From assembly GCA_030770425.1 (NCBI GenBank), contig JASJFT010000139.1, positions 1 to 64,000 on the forward strand: a DNA stretch of 64,000 bases, read 5' to 3'. Shown here one piece after another: positions 50,845-61,612 of the stretch. Position numbers and translations under genes: made by a program. The notes beneath the pieces were generated by a model, which was not told the origin of the DNA, searched no databases, and saw only the letters and a list, made by a program, of their open reading frames with translations. Within the stretch, counting starts at the first letter, position 1. Each line of letters opens with the position of its first letter. This DNA comes from Darksidea phi. Its lineage: Eukaryota; Ascomycota; Dothideomycetes; Pleosporales; Lentitheciaceae.

Positions 50845-51776
50845 AATGAGTACGAGAAAGTGATAGTGGATACGAAAGCCCAGGTCTGACGGACGAAAAG
50901 ATCGCAAGGAAGCCACTGACTTAAGTCTCCATGGCTAAACCCCAAAGATTTCCCCGCATTCGGACGGATTTCCACTGCCTAGGAAGTATGTGAACCAGCG
51001 GTGAGCAACCTCGATGGGTGTCCACGTATATGCTGACTGACCGGCCTTCTCTGACAGGCAGCACTTCATCATTACAGTGCCGTTCAGTCATTTAAAGTTT
51101 GTCCAATGGGGCCGTTTTGGGCCACGGACACAGCGATCATTAGGCCTAGGATTCACTCTGGTACACGAATCTGCTCATGTCGTCAGCAAACTAGCAAGGC
51201 CTAGGGCCGGATGTTAGCTACCCCTCTCGGTTCAGCCACGGACAATCATCAGCTGCACGTTGATGATCTCTGTATACTCCGCCCCTGGAAGGCGCCCTTG
51301 ACGTCTCGCTGCAGGTGCTTGTCGACGGAAGGATTGAGTTCTTAGGTGGCACTGTAGACGCTTATTGGCTCGGGGTGCCCGGAGAAAAGCGCTATACTGG
51401 CTATCCTTGAAAGATATTGAAACAAGTGCGTTAATTTGAGGAATGGAAAGATCAGTGGGGCGGATTTTGTACTCGGGTCTTAGTGAGTCGAATCGCATAC
51501 CTTGGTTGAGTAGCCATCCACGACATCAGAACAAAAGGCGCTAAACAGCAGAACTTTCATTACGGTACCGTCTTTGCCGTGGGCTTATGATCTGGCCCTT
51601 GTGATCTGTACAGGAGTGGGCTCAAAATCTTAGTACGATAGCGGGCTCATCCAGACGTCATTCCGTAAAATTGAGATTGCCCAAGCCAACACCTCAGTAT
51701 ATTTATTCACATATAGATACTAATAATTCTGTGAATACAGCTATCTGTTTGGAACGAGCAATGCATATTCGTAGAT
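50845..51776. other. Spacer between decarboxylase and P450
   Basis: 930 bases. It holds the decarboxylase promoter and the P450 3' end. No recognised gene; a 268-base leftward frame at 51232-51498 lacks family features. Confidence 0.5.
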
Positions 51777-53606
51777 CTAGCCCAGAACCTCAAGAGTCCT
51801 GGCCTCTGCAGGATTATAGGAAGAAAAATAATCGTCCAAGACCACATCCGCCGCAGTTAGCTGATGGACGTTGCTCTCCAAATGGGTGTACTGGCGGAAG
51901 ATCTTGGCGATTGTGACGTAAATCTCATCATAAGCCAGACTGCATGCTCATTAGCATCTGTGTATCTGTGGGAAATGACGTTACTAAAGCGCGAAATATA
52001 AGACTTACTTCATGCCAACGCAAGCTCGACTACCTTTACCAAACGGTACAAAGCATCCGTGTAGATACTGAGGGTCTCTGGCATTGATCCAACGGTCGGG
52101 ATCAAACCTGTGAGGGTCTGGGAATCGTTCTTCGTTTCTATGAAGTAGCCAAGAGCTCATAGAAACGGTATACTGGAATACTATTAGTCTTTTCTACTAC
52201 CCTAATAATTCGGGGAGGGGGGGTTATACGCCAGCTGGAATATGATGGCCCTGAAACTCAGCGCCACCTGGAGGTACAACTCGGGGCAGTCTCCCGACCA
52301 CACCAAATGAAAGTCTCAACCCTTCGTTGATGACGGCCGTCTAGACATGTCAACACTCATCATTATAATTCTCTAGTCAAGTCATAGTTCGGAGTCTCAC
52401 CAGGTAGGGCAGCTTTTCGAGTGCCTGATATCTCATAATCTCTCCGTCGTTAGGGAAAGCCGCCTTGAGTTCTGCATGGAGCTTGCCGTAGATGTCGCGA
52501 TCTGCGAAAACATATCGACAGATAGTAGTCATGGCATTACCAGTTGTGTCAGCAGCAGCGGTCAGCACAGTATACGCCTCATCCTCTAGGTGAGCTACGG
52601 CGGCAGGCTTGCGCCGCTCATCAGGCGTCATGAGGGCCGAGAATATGGTCGCTCTTCCATTCGTCTCCACCGCTCCAGCATCAAGTTTTTTCTCAATATT
52701 ACGAAGTCGGTCATTGCAATGCTTTTCAATGTCAGACAACCATACACCACCAGCAGGGGAACGAGGGTGTCACTTACACGCTGCATGTCGATTACGTTGG
52801 CCATAGGCGCACTGACGACACGGACAATAGACTCGGGTATTGTTCTCAACACAGCTTTGAGCCAAGGCACTTGGCGGAAGATCCAAGCCGCAGGGCCCAG
52901 ACGCAACACTAGCATGAAGAAGTCATACCCAAAGTCGTCAGTCTCCAACAACCCATAGCTCTCACCAAAGGCATATTCAGTGATGACATCAATGGATACC
53001 GCACGCAAGGCATGATGCAAGTCCATGGGCTCTTTGGTCTGGACAGCTTTGTCGATGGCCTGGCAAAGCTTTGAGGCCTTGTCTTGCACGATGTCCTCGA
53101 GCTCAATGACAATCTTTCTCGAAAAGAAGGAGTTGAGACCCGTGCGACGGATGCGGTGCAACTCATTGGCCGGTGTGGTGAAGGAGGAGTTTTCGTTGCC
53201 AAAGGCTCCGTAGTAGTTGGCGTCTTTGCTGTAACGACTCCCGACATAGTATATCTTTTCGTAGTTGTCGGGATCACTGAGGTGCACCTCATCGGGTGTA
53301 ATGCGAACAACAGGACCTGGCACCAGGGTCAGTGAGCTAAGATTCAGTTGGGGGCATGTCGGGATGGTTCATACCGTATGTGTTATGTAGCTGTTCGATG
53401 CGAAGGTAGAAGCGGCTGCCACCCACGAAACTGTACCATGTCTGGTACAACCATGTTATGGCGGCGAGTTTGGGGCCTGGGACGCCGGCGAGGGGATGAA
53501 AGAACAATCTATAGATGATGGTCCCGAAACCCCACGTCAAGACCGTCCCGAGTAGGATATGAAGAGGGTTAAGCAACAAAAGGGATGCCACAAAGCCACC
53601 TGCCAT
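51777..53606 (-). CDS. Cytochrome P450 monooxygenase
   Basis: Heme-thiolate oxidase, anchored in the ER by an N-terminal helix (SLLLLNPLHILLGTVLTWGF). ATG 53606 gives about 530 residues over several exons. Family marks in order: proline hinge PLAGVPGPKLAA, ITPDEVHLSDPDNY, SFFSRKIV, I-helix AAADTTG, NEGLR for the ExxR helix after an intron, and WLLHRNEERFPDPHRFDPDRW leading to the heme loop FVPFGKGSRACVGM at about 52030. The last exon reads LAYDEIYVTIAKIFRQYTHL and stops TAG at 51777-51779. Introns: about 53310-53375, 52744-52790, 52340-52400, 52175-52230 and 51935-52010. All the residues expected for activity are present. It is divergent from the ATP-grasp gene, consistent with co-regulation. 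Substrate unknown. Confidence 0.9.
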
Positions 53607-54187
53607 GATTGCGGCTTCGATATTACAGTAAGCCTTGGATGAAATCTTTTTGGTGTTTATGGAGGTAGGGTAGTGCTTGTGCAGTAGTATCTTTTAATAG
53701 CTAGGTGGTTGTTACAGACGTTTGTGGTCATCAGAGTCAAAAAAAGAAAGGATTCGCTAAGCATTATAGTGCGCCTAATGAAGGATAAGATAGATGTATA
53801 ATTATCCGTAATAGGAACTTAAGAAGTGCAACAAAGCAAGGCTCCACGAGTCGTCGTAACGTTGCTGACCGCATGCGTGAGAGCCTTGACCCTGCCTACA
53901 TGCAGGATGAAACGGCGCGAGCGGGCCTCGTCTCGCCCCAGGCCCCCCGTTTGGAATCGATTCTGACTGCATATGACTTCTCCTTTTAGGCCGCAAGGGG
54001 TGTGCGCGTTCCGTGCACACCCTACTACCTTGATTCAATCGGCATTGCGTTACACGGACTTCCGACTACTTGAGCACAAAGGACAACGCGTATAAATCGC
54101 GGTAATTTTGGTGTTCTTCAATGAGAGTTCAACACATTGCACCACGAGCACTATTCCTGCATTGCATTAGAGCCCTGATCCACAAAA
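53607..54187. promoter_or_regulatory. Divergent promoter, P450 / ATP-grasp
   Basis: 581 bases between two divergent starts, a usual arrangement for co-regulated cluster genes. No clear palindromic binding site for a Zn2Cys6 regulator was picked out by eye. Confidence 0.5.
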
Positions 54188-55552
54188 ATGGCCTCCACTA
54201 TCCACTTCGATACCACGCTCAAAGAGCTCTATGGACTTGACGCGGAAGACCACCGAAAAATCTACCTTTGTTACACGATTCCAACTGTCCAAGTTCAGAT
54301 GACGCGAGGCATACCCATCTCAACCAAGTATGCATACCAGGATCCTCTATCACACAAGGACAGTGGTGTTCAGGCTCGCATATTCGCTCAAGTGGTTCCG
54401 CAGCTGTTCAGCCTGATTGCGGGGGAAATGGACATCATAATGTTCGACCTGGACACGCCCGACGGCAATGATATTGACCCCCAACCACGAGTGGATACGG
54501 CCGACGTGCTAAGCCAAATTGCGGATCACCAGCGACCTATGGTCACGTACGTGCGCAGTGCAGAGGATATTGTGCTCCCTTCTGAGGCCATGCTGGCCGT
54601 GGCCAATCCCATGGACTGCCTTGAACACCTACCTTCGACAATTCCATTCGAGAGTCACTATCGAGCTCTCTCTAAGCGAGACTTAGTACTCTCGGGTCTG
54701 CCAACCCCGATGTCCGTGGTAATTGAAACGTATCTGAACTTTGATCAAATTCAGAGTCCGCAACAGCGAGCCGCCGAAGTAAACCGTATGCTCGAGGTTA
54801 TCAAGCAACGGCCCCTACCCTTCGTTGTAAAACTCCCACAGGCCCTCTCCGGACAGGGAACCTTTCTCGTGCGAGATGAGCAAGATCGGCATGATGCTCT
54901 CACAGTGCTCAACCCGGAAGTTGCCCACATGCTGTGCCAGCTAAACCGCACCAATGGCCATTTGCATCCTACAAGTCTCATCATGCAGGAAATGGTTGAG
55001 GGTTCAGCGATGGCCATCTCCCTGTTCCTTCCCAAGACAGGCGATCCCATCATAACATCCTGCTGTGACCAATTCATCGATCCTCACGGCCACTGGGATG
55101 GCGGCCACATTGATTACTCACAACAAGAGCGTCTCAAGGCAGAGTACACCCCCATAGCGAAACAGATTGGACAGTACATGCATCGTCTCGGATACTACGG
55201 CCCCTTAGGTGCAGATATTATGACAGACGGCGACGGAAGACATCTAGTCATTGATCTGAACGCGCGTGTGACGGGGTCGCATCCACTAGGATTCATGAAG
55301 CGTTACTTCAGCATTGAGCGGGCGTTCAATGACGCAGCCATCTTCTTCCCTCTGTTCCTGAATGTCAGTCTGGAAGGGTTCAAGGCAAGGTTCAGCACGG
55401 AGCTGGAGGAGGGGAGGATTGTCATTGGGGGGTGGTGCCATAAAAGCGGTGGGCTGAGCAGTGTGACGACGATCATTTTGGCTGGGGAGGATGAGAAGCG
55501 CCTGGGAGTCCTTGCAGATCGAGTGAAGGCTCTCAAGACGCCAGGATATTGA
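54188..55552 (+). CDS. ATP-grasp carboxylate-amine ligase
   Basis: Single exon, 454 residues, ATG 54188. The ATP-grasp fold is recognisable: PFVVKLPQALSGQGTFLVRD supplies the ATP-binding lysine and glycine-rich loop, SLIMQEMVEGSAMAISLFL the second lysine/glutamate strand, and LGADIMTDGDGRHLVIDLNARVTG the metal-binding D/E..N motif. Enzymes with this fold couple a carboxylate to an amine through an acyl phosphate, so an amide or dipeptide bond is the likely product. The N-terminal 130 residues are less conserved and probably select the carboxylate substrate. No signal peptide, so cytosolic. In context it could join an amine made by the neighbouring decarboxylase to another acid; that is inference. 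Expression is probably shared with the P450. Confidence 0.85.
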   Translation: MASTIHFDTTLKELYGLDAEDHRKIYLCYTIPTVQVQMTRGIPISTKYAYQDPLSHKDSGVQARIFAQVVPQLFSLIAGEMDIIMFDLDTPDGNDIDPQPRVDTADVLSQIADHQRPMVTYVRSAEDIVLPSEAMLAVANPMDCLEHLPSTIPFESHYRALSKRDLVLSGLPTPMSVVIETYLNFDQIQSPQQRAAEVNRMLEVIKQRPLPFVVKLPQALSGQGTFLVRDEQDRHDALTVLNPEVAHMLCQLNRTNGHLHPTSLIMQEMVEGSAMAISLFLPKTGDPIITSCCDQFIDPHGHWDGGHIDYSQQERLKAEYTPIAKQIGQYMHRLGYYGPLGADIMTDGDGRHLVIDLNARVTGSHPLGFMKRYFSIERAFNDAAIFFPLFLNVSLEGFKARFSTELEEGRIVIGGWCHKSGGLSSVTTIILAGEDEKRLGVLADRVKALKTPGY

Positions 55553-56365
55553 CAGGGATTTAAGATTATTCCCGGGAGTTATCAAGCACCCAATTGAGGC
55601 TTTTTCGCGGGTGCTAGGATTAGCCTGCAGCAGCCACATAAGCATAGAAATAAAGTTCTTTTTGGGTCTCCAAAATTATCGCCTAGCAGCGCCCCCACAT
55701 GTTGAGGGATATCCAATACAGCAGGAAACAGTAGGCGAAGGGACCTCTAGGCCGCCAGAGATATCCGTCTGGTTCCAGCAATCCTCCGCCAGTGTTTGTA
55801 TCTGAACTCGCTCACGGTAGGTCAGTTGACGATTTGGTGTTTTCGGCATATCTGTCAAAGCTGTTGGCAGTGGGGTACGAAAACTGCGCTTTGGTACATT
55901 GTAGGCTCGGGCCAGCCCCACCAAACGCTGCAGCGGCCGCTTCGGGTCGAAGGGGATGGCCGATCCGTAAGCTTGAGTTCTTACTTCTGACGTCATGAAC
56001 TTGTTGATCTTACATAACAACAATGGTTGGCGCACTGCTGCACTGCATAATAAACCACCTTACTGATTGGGAAGACATGCGAGGGGCCGCGTAACTGCTC
56101 ATCACCCATAGCAATGGTCACATTCGGCGGTGTGGAATCTAATTGCTGCTGTGCCGTCCACCAATCAGATGAAAGCTTGTAAATTACTGCAATGGAAGGT
56201 AGTCAGCAGACTCTTCACCAGCCCTCATCACAATCTGGTGCACACCGTCTTCCCCGCCCCCAATAGTTCCCCAATTTCAAAACTTTCAAACTTTCAACCA
56301 CCTCTCGCCGCTATTGCATAATCCGCGAGAAAAAGTTACTGCTGCATACGCATTATCAACTTGGC
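55553..56365. other. Spacer with transposon remnant
   Basis: Holds the ATP-grasp 3' region, the transposase fragment annotated at 55676-56035 and, from about 56200, a pyrimidine-rich promoter of the MFS gene. Confidence 0.5.
55676..56035 (-). mobile_element. Tc1/mariner-like transposase remnant
   Basis: A 120-residue leftward frame includes NRQLTYRERVQIQTLAEDCW and a following LEVPSPTVSCCI, matching the first helix-turn-helix found in fungal Tc1-type transposases (R.LT..ERIQIQTL....I...L.V..STV). The rest of the transposase, with its DDE residues, is missing, so it is a fragment. It interrupts the gene cluster without breaking a gene. Confidence 0.5.
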
Positions 56366-57861
56366 ATGGTTTCTCCCTCCAAAACCTCGTCTGACATCCC
56401 CCAGGGCACCACGCCTATCAATAATCAAGTACCAGGAGGACAGCAACATGTCATCGTCGAGGATCGTGAAGGCCTGGATGCATGGCTACAGGCGTTGGGG
56501 GCTTTCCTTGTATACACGGCGACGTGGTGAGCCCTCTGCCTGGATTGAGAGCTCCTCCTGGTGTGGGTGGTACGTCTCATACTAATCTTTTTCCTCATCA
56601 CAGGGGCCTACTGAGCGCCTATGGCTCGTACGAAAAGTACTATGAGACCACCATGTTGACTTCCACGCCCTCCACAACCATTGCGTGGGTGGGCACGCTC
56701 CAGGGTGTCATCCTCATCCGTACGTTGCCCATCTCCTACAGCGACATTTCATGGCTCATGGCTGACCTTGATATAAAGTGGGAGGCATTGTAACCGGCCC
56801 CATCTTCGACCGGGGCTACATTCGAGAACTTTTAATCGTAGGCACCATCATCACAGTGTTAGGCGTTATGATGCTGAGCTTAGCACACGAGTATTACCAG
56901 ATCCTACTGGCCCAGGGCATCTGTGTTGGCATTGGGAGCGCGATTCTATATGTCCCCAGCATCAGTCTGGTGGCATCGAGGTTTCAGCGACGTCGAGCAT
57001 TGGCAGTCTGCATCGCCACCTCAGGAACAGCAGTTGGTTCGGCAATCTCATATTGTAGCACACGATGAACGATCAGGAACAATCACTAACATCTGTGCCA
57101 TCTGTGCAGGCGGAATCATCTATCCCATCATCTTTTCCAATCTCCAACCGAAGCTTGGTTTCGCCTGGGCAACGCGCATTCTCGGCTTCGTCACTCTCGC
57201 CGAGTTAATCATAGCCATGGCCATCATGCTGCCCGCCACCAGACACCAGTCACCGCATAACATCCGCTCTCTGCTGGATCCCACAGCGTTCCGCGACCCG
57301 GCCTTCATGGCTTTCTGCCTGGCTCTATTCCTCATGTGGATCGCCTACTGGGTCCCCTTCTTCCTGCTCCCCATTTTCGCCCAGTTCAAAGCAGGCGCCA
57401 GTTCCAATCGAGCCTTTTACGTCCTCGTCATTGCCAATGCAGCTACCATCCCAGGTCGATTCCTAGCCGTACCACTGTCCAATAAAATTGGGCCCGCTCG
57501 TACCATGGGCGGCTTCGCACTAGCTTCCAGCATCTTACTCTTCGGCTGGATCGGCGTCGAATCCGTCACTTCCACCATTATCTGGGCGGTTCTCATCGCT
57601 CTCTTTATGGGCCCGTTGGCAGTTATTTACCCCATCATCGTGCCGCATCTCTCACCAGAAAAAGACCTTGTCGGAACGCGCATGGGCATCTCATCCGCTG
57701 CGGCCGCGCTAGGAACACTGGTGGGATTCCCAGTGACAACAGCCCTCAATGATAATGAGGCTGGTTTGTTCTGGAAGAGCCAGGTGCTCAACGGTTGCTG
57801 CATGCTTGTTGGGGCTCTGCTGATGGTTTACGTTTACTATAAGATGCCGAGGAAGCCTTAA
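56366..57861 (+). CDS. MFS transporter, monocarboxylate (MCT) type
   Basis: Major facilitator of the fungal monocarboxylate-transporter-like group. ATG 56366; the leader has a short polar tail, then helix 1 with AWLQALGAFLVYTATWGLL. The usual sequence YETTMLTSTPSTTIAWVGT and the first-half block YYQILLAQGICVGIGSAILY, SISLVASRFQRRRALAV and ATSGTAVGG are all present. After the last intron the second six helices follow (PIIFSNLQPKLGFAWATR ..). Introns: about 56527-56603, 56740-56778 and 57050-57110. The stop is TAA at 57859. Length is about 420 residues with about 12 helices. As the only transporter in the cluster it may export the product or an acid intermediate, though uptake is also possible. 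Confidence 0.87.
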
Positions 57862-58853
57862 GCATGGATGTGACCTTGGATACAAGGTTGAGCAGTTGTT
57901 ACTTGGATGAAAGATGCTTCGTAGTATAATCCAAGATTTTCTGCTTTTTTAACTTCAAACTTTGCTCTGCATACTCCTAGAGCAATAGCTGCGTGAAGAT
58001 TCCTATGGGAGACGTATGCGTACATCAACACATTTACTGGGACGACGACGACGACAACGCTTGGAGAGGCAAACCAAAATAGGTATCGTGATTAACAAAG
58101 GAGGTTCTATTTGCGACTGACCCGGACCCTCTCGATATGCTTTCTGCAACAAGCGGAAGATCTTATTGCTAGTGACAATCCAGACAGCAAGAGTTCCCAT
58201 AATATAATACATAGCGGTGTCTGCAGCCTGATAAAGATCGGCCAAGTGCCGGGGATCTTAGGAAAGTTTTTGATGTAGGGGACGTGGGTACGGGTTGCAA
58301 GCTGCCGTTGTTAGTAGGTCGTTAAAAAAAGGAACCCCACCCCCACCCCGCCGCATACACGGAACCTGTGGATCAAAAAGATACATAACACTAAGGCATT
58401 TAGTATTGCTTTATGCCCTATATGCGCGTTTTGTACCTCCTGCTTGAGTGCTGTTAATTGTTCCTTGATGCAACGTCGATCCGGAGGAAAGAACGACCAG
58501 AATATAAGAAGTAGTAAAGAGAGATCGGAAAGTCTTACGGAGTTGTGTAGCGCAAGCCGATCAATCGACAAGGTTATCAGATAGCTTGTTGTAGCTTCAA
58601 CGCTCCTCCGTAAGGGATAGGCTAGTTGCCGCCATTATCGGATGTAGCGCTTATCGCTCGGAACACCCACTCTTGATGCAGCAACTCAAGCACGCATGAA
58701 TATTTAGCCGAACGAGGAAGATTTTCGACGCGAAGAGAAACAGTTCTTACATCGGTTGCATTTCGGACCACTAACTACAAAATGAACCAACAACCGATCT
58801 ATGCTAAAGCAATGAATCTAGGGCAGACAATGGTACACTCTTGACACCACCAT
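57862..58853. other. Spacer; possible small leftward gene 58003-58571
   Basis: No confident gene. Two leftward frames may be exons of one small membrane protein: 58311-58571 (SIDRLALHNSVRLSDLSLLL, one helix) and 58003-58250 (ADLYQAADTAMYYIMGTLAV, another helix). The splice joint is not convincing. Confidence 0.35.
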
Positions 58854-59645
58854 TTATGCACTCTCGTCTAGGCGCACCGATCTCTTTGCGCTCGATGGGC
58901 TACGCTCGACGTCTTCTTCGTCCTCCGATAGAACAGGTCGCTCTAGGTCCAGGAGCTTGAAAAACCATACGCTGGAGTCGTCATCGATCTTGGGAGACCC
59001 TTCGGCCGGCACCATGTGACTGCTGGGACTGGTACACGTTAGCTTACATCTTCCAGGTTGGAGCTTCCAAAGCGGATCTTGCAGCGGTACTACTCACTTC
59101 GCGACGTCCTTCTAAGAGCACACGAAAATGTACTCCGATTCATCTTTCTTTTGAGATTGAAACAGCCATCCGCCCCCGTTGTTGCCTGGTCTGCCAGCCA
59201 CGGAATCCAGGCGCCCCTTGTAATCCCTCAAGCCAACCTCGAATTCTGCCTTGCTGTCGTTCTCCATGACATGTCGTTTCAGGCTGTACACGGTTTCGCT
59301 CTTGATGGATTCCTTCACCTCTTCATCCGATTGTGGGAGAGGCAGCTCGTGGAGTGGAATGTTGATGTAGAATGTCCGGAGCAGTAACATATATGTGCTC
59401 GTCAATTCTACGAGGTCTTTTTGGAAGGTCGTTTCGAGGTACATTTGCGCATGCTGCGCCACCGTGTCCCACTCGCCGATGAGGATGAATTTATTGGGGT
59501 CTTCGATTTGCTGAGCCCAGTAGAAGATTCGGCCAGTAAATCTTTGCAGGACTGTTATCGAGTCTAACAGCTTTGCGCGAAAGGCTGGATCGGAAACGGA
59601 AGTATGCAGGACCATCTGATACAGAGTGATCTCGGTGATAGCCAT
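58854..59645 (-). CDS. ABM-type alpha/beta-barrel protein with in-frame stop
   Basis: ATG 59645 opens a frame with two dimeric alpha/beta-barrel modules (antibiotic biosynthesis monooxygenase type): YQMVLHTSVSDPAFRAKL ... FILIGEWDTVAQHAQMY and, less clear, YSLKRHVMENDSKAEF ... EYIFVCS. The first stop is TAG at 59112-59114. Continuing past it the same frame reads KDVAN and, after a good intron (GTGAGT at 59097 to CAG near 59027), HMVPAEGSPKIDDDSSVWFF and a tail to TAA at 58854-58856. In homologous folds the stop position would suit Trp (TGG). So either the gene ends at 59112 or it carries a TGG-to-TAG change. The ABM fold acts on aromatic or quinone-like molecules; here it would be a cluster tailoring enzyme, by inference. 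Confidence 0.6.
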
Positions 59646-60394
59646 TATGAGTTGTCAATGGCGTGTGTGGGTGTCAGGCTGCTGTTAACGTAATTGATGA
59701 TCGGGTGAGTTTGTTGCGTACGAATCGATGAAACTGTAAGTGGTGGGGTGAGTGTTGGTGTTCTGGTAGCTGTTGTGGGTAAGTTGGGCACCAGCCGCGA
59801 GGCAACGTCAGTTATCTCCTTGTAGTAATCGCGACGGATGTTATTGCTGGCAACAAGTACTTGGACGAAGTTGCCAAAGGAAGCTTGTTTAGCGGGCGGA
59901 AGGTGCTTGGTGCAGGGTTAAGGAGGAAGCCCACACAAATGCGGCAGGAAGGATGTCAGGGGATGACTAAGTACTGCTGTGCGCTAATTTCAATTTCTTG
60001 CTGCAAGAGCCAGCGGAGCTTCTTCCACCGTGTATGGGTGCAATTCTGTCCTATTAGCGACCGGAAAACGTCTTTGACAGTTGCGCAGAGCATGTCAGAG
60101 TTCGGCGACCGATCAATCTAACAACCGGAACCCGACCAAGGTCAACCGGACCAATTTGTTTAGATGTTGGCATAGGTAAGTGGTCAACCCACCAGCTACA
60201 ACAAGTTTATTCTTCCTCCCTTCGTACAGCGGTTGTTACTCCTCCTACAGTCAAAATGGTCTAATTTAATGTGAAGCCTTTGACATTCGCAATTCTCGAT
60301 GCTTACACCCATCCCCTAGACGTACTAATCCCGGTTGCTACCAATACTCCTATTATAGGGCGCTCCGCTGAGCTTACTAAGTCGGCCTCCGTCT
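59646..60394. other. Spacer
   Basis: 750 bases with the ABM-gene promoter on the left. No gene recognised. The right edge (60395-60450) is CAG/CAA triplet-rich. Confidence 0.45.
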
Positions 60395-60735
60395 TCAGCA
60401 ATCGCAACAGCAACAGCAACAATCACCACAGCACCAACACCAGTCCGTGCCTCCATAACCCCTCCTATGATCCTTCCTCGGCGGGTTTCCTTCTCTCTCC
60501 ATTACGTCCCATCCACTGATCCCATACCCCAACTTTCCATGACGCTCGCTCGCGGGTTCTGGTGTGTACTGCATTTGCGTGGTAGCAGGTGGCTGCTGGG
60601 CGCATTGCGCATTTCGTTGCTCCGTATTTGTAGACTGGGGAACTGGCATTTGATGTGCGTTGGCGGTATTTTGCGAGGTGGGCGGGGCGGAAGAGGCCAC
60701 GATGTCGGTGACTTGTAGTTCAGACGACTGGATTA
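60395..60735 (-). CDS. Possible small Cys-tailed protein
   Basis: A leftward open frame of about 110 residues without an ATG at its start, so an upstream exon is likely. It begins in a Pro/Gln/Thr-rich segment (ASSAPPTSQNTANAHQMPV), passes KLGYGISGWDVMEREGNPPR and ends in a tail with ten cysteines in the last 14 residues. The cysteine tail lies on a GCA/CAG-type triplet repeat, so it may be an artefact of repeat expansion, although Cys-rich C-terminal membrane modules exist in small fungal proteins. Weak support. Confidence 0.3.
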
Positions 60736-61369
60736 AGATAGCTCAAAAAAGTTCGCTAAAGTCAAGAGTTGGAAGGGCAGCGAAATCGTGGGACGAAGGA
60801 TGGAAAAGACCAGCACCCAGTCCGCAGCCTTTATAGTTTTACCGTCGCGCGTTCATGGAAGTACTAGCTCCAATCACAGTGTCCATCGATCTGTGACGAA
60901 TCGGCCTCTCAATGGCTATCTTGGGTTCCGCAAGTCCACTTTGCAGACTGTGCATTATTTGTGCATCGGCCGCCTTGTATCGGCGATGACGATTGGCTGT
61001 GTGCTGCAGCCATTCCGGCCTCGGAATGGGTACCTGGCGTACAGTGTGCCTCTTGTCTCACTCCAGGACACGGTGTCACGCATTCGGCACTGTTAGACGT
61101 GCGGAAAGATTGAATGCGAAACTCATTGTTGGCTAAACACTTACGTTGAAATACTATGCATCTGAGACTGGCAAGCGTAGCTTCAAAATAATTTAGTATA
61201 CAAGGGAATATCGCGCGGCACACAATTCTCATTGACAACAGAACAGTAGCCACATCCAGAGAACAAATCGCTCTATCACGTCCACAATACGCCCTTATAC
61301 TCCGCAAGCCCCCTAAAAGAGGAAGTACCGCCATCCAAACTTTGCCAGCACAGCCGGCAGGTCTTCCAG

Positions 61370-61612
61370 CGCCTATCATAGATATAATATACGCTTTCAC
61401 TTCAGCCTTCCCTTCCAATTTCTTTTCGGCCTTCCTTTCCTCCTGAGCTTTCTCCGCCTTCGCATCAGCGACGGCGTCTTCGGTGACCGAGCAAGACTGA
61501 GATCCTAGTCTCCGTCCATTCTGTTTTTTTGTTGCTGTTGCAGTGACTCGTCGAGGGCGGCAGCGTAGTAGAGACCGAGACCATTCTTGCGGGATGAAGG
61601 GTCCATGGGCAT
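61370..61612 (-). pseudogene. Small gene with A7 homopolymer frameshift
   Basis: From ATG 61612 the frame reads MPMDPSSRKNGLGLYYAAAL, DESLQQQQK, then stops. In the next frame, across a run of seven A (minus strand, near 61530), the protein continues NGRRLGSQSCSVTEDAVADA, KAEKAQEERKAEKKLEGKAE. The two halves read as one Lys/Glu-rich protein. A one-base indel in the homopolymer, real or a sequencing error, would explain it. Identity unknown. Confidence 0.4.

Noticed and set aside
60395..60450. Poly-cysteine tail as a metal-binding domain
   Set aside because: It lies on a simple triplet repeat, so the cysteines may only reflect the repeat; kept as a low-confidence feature without a function.
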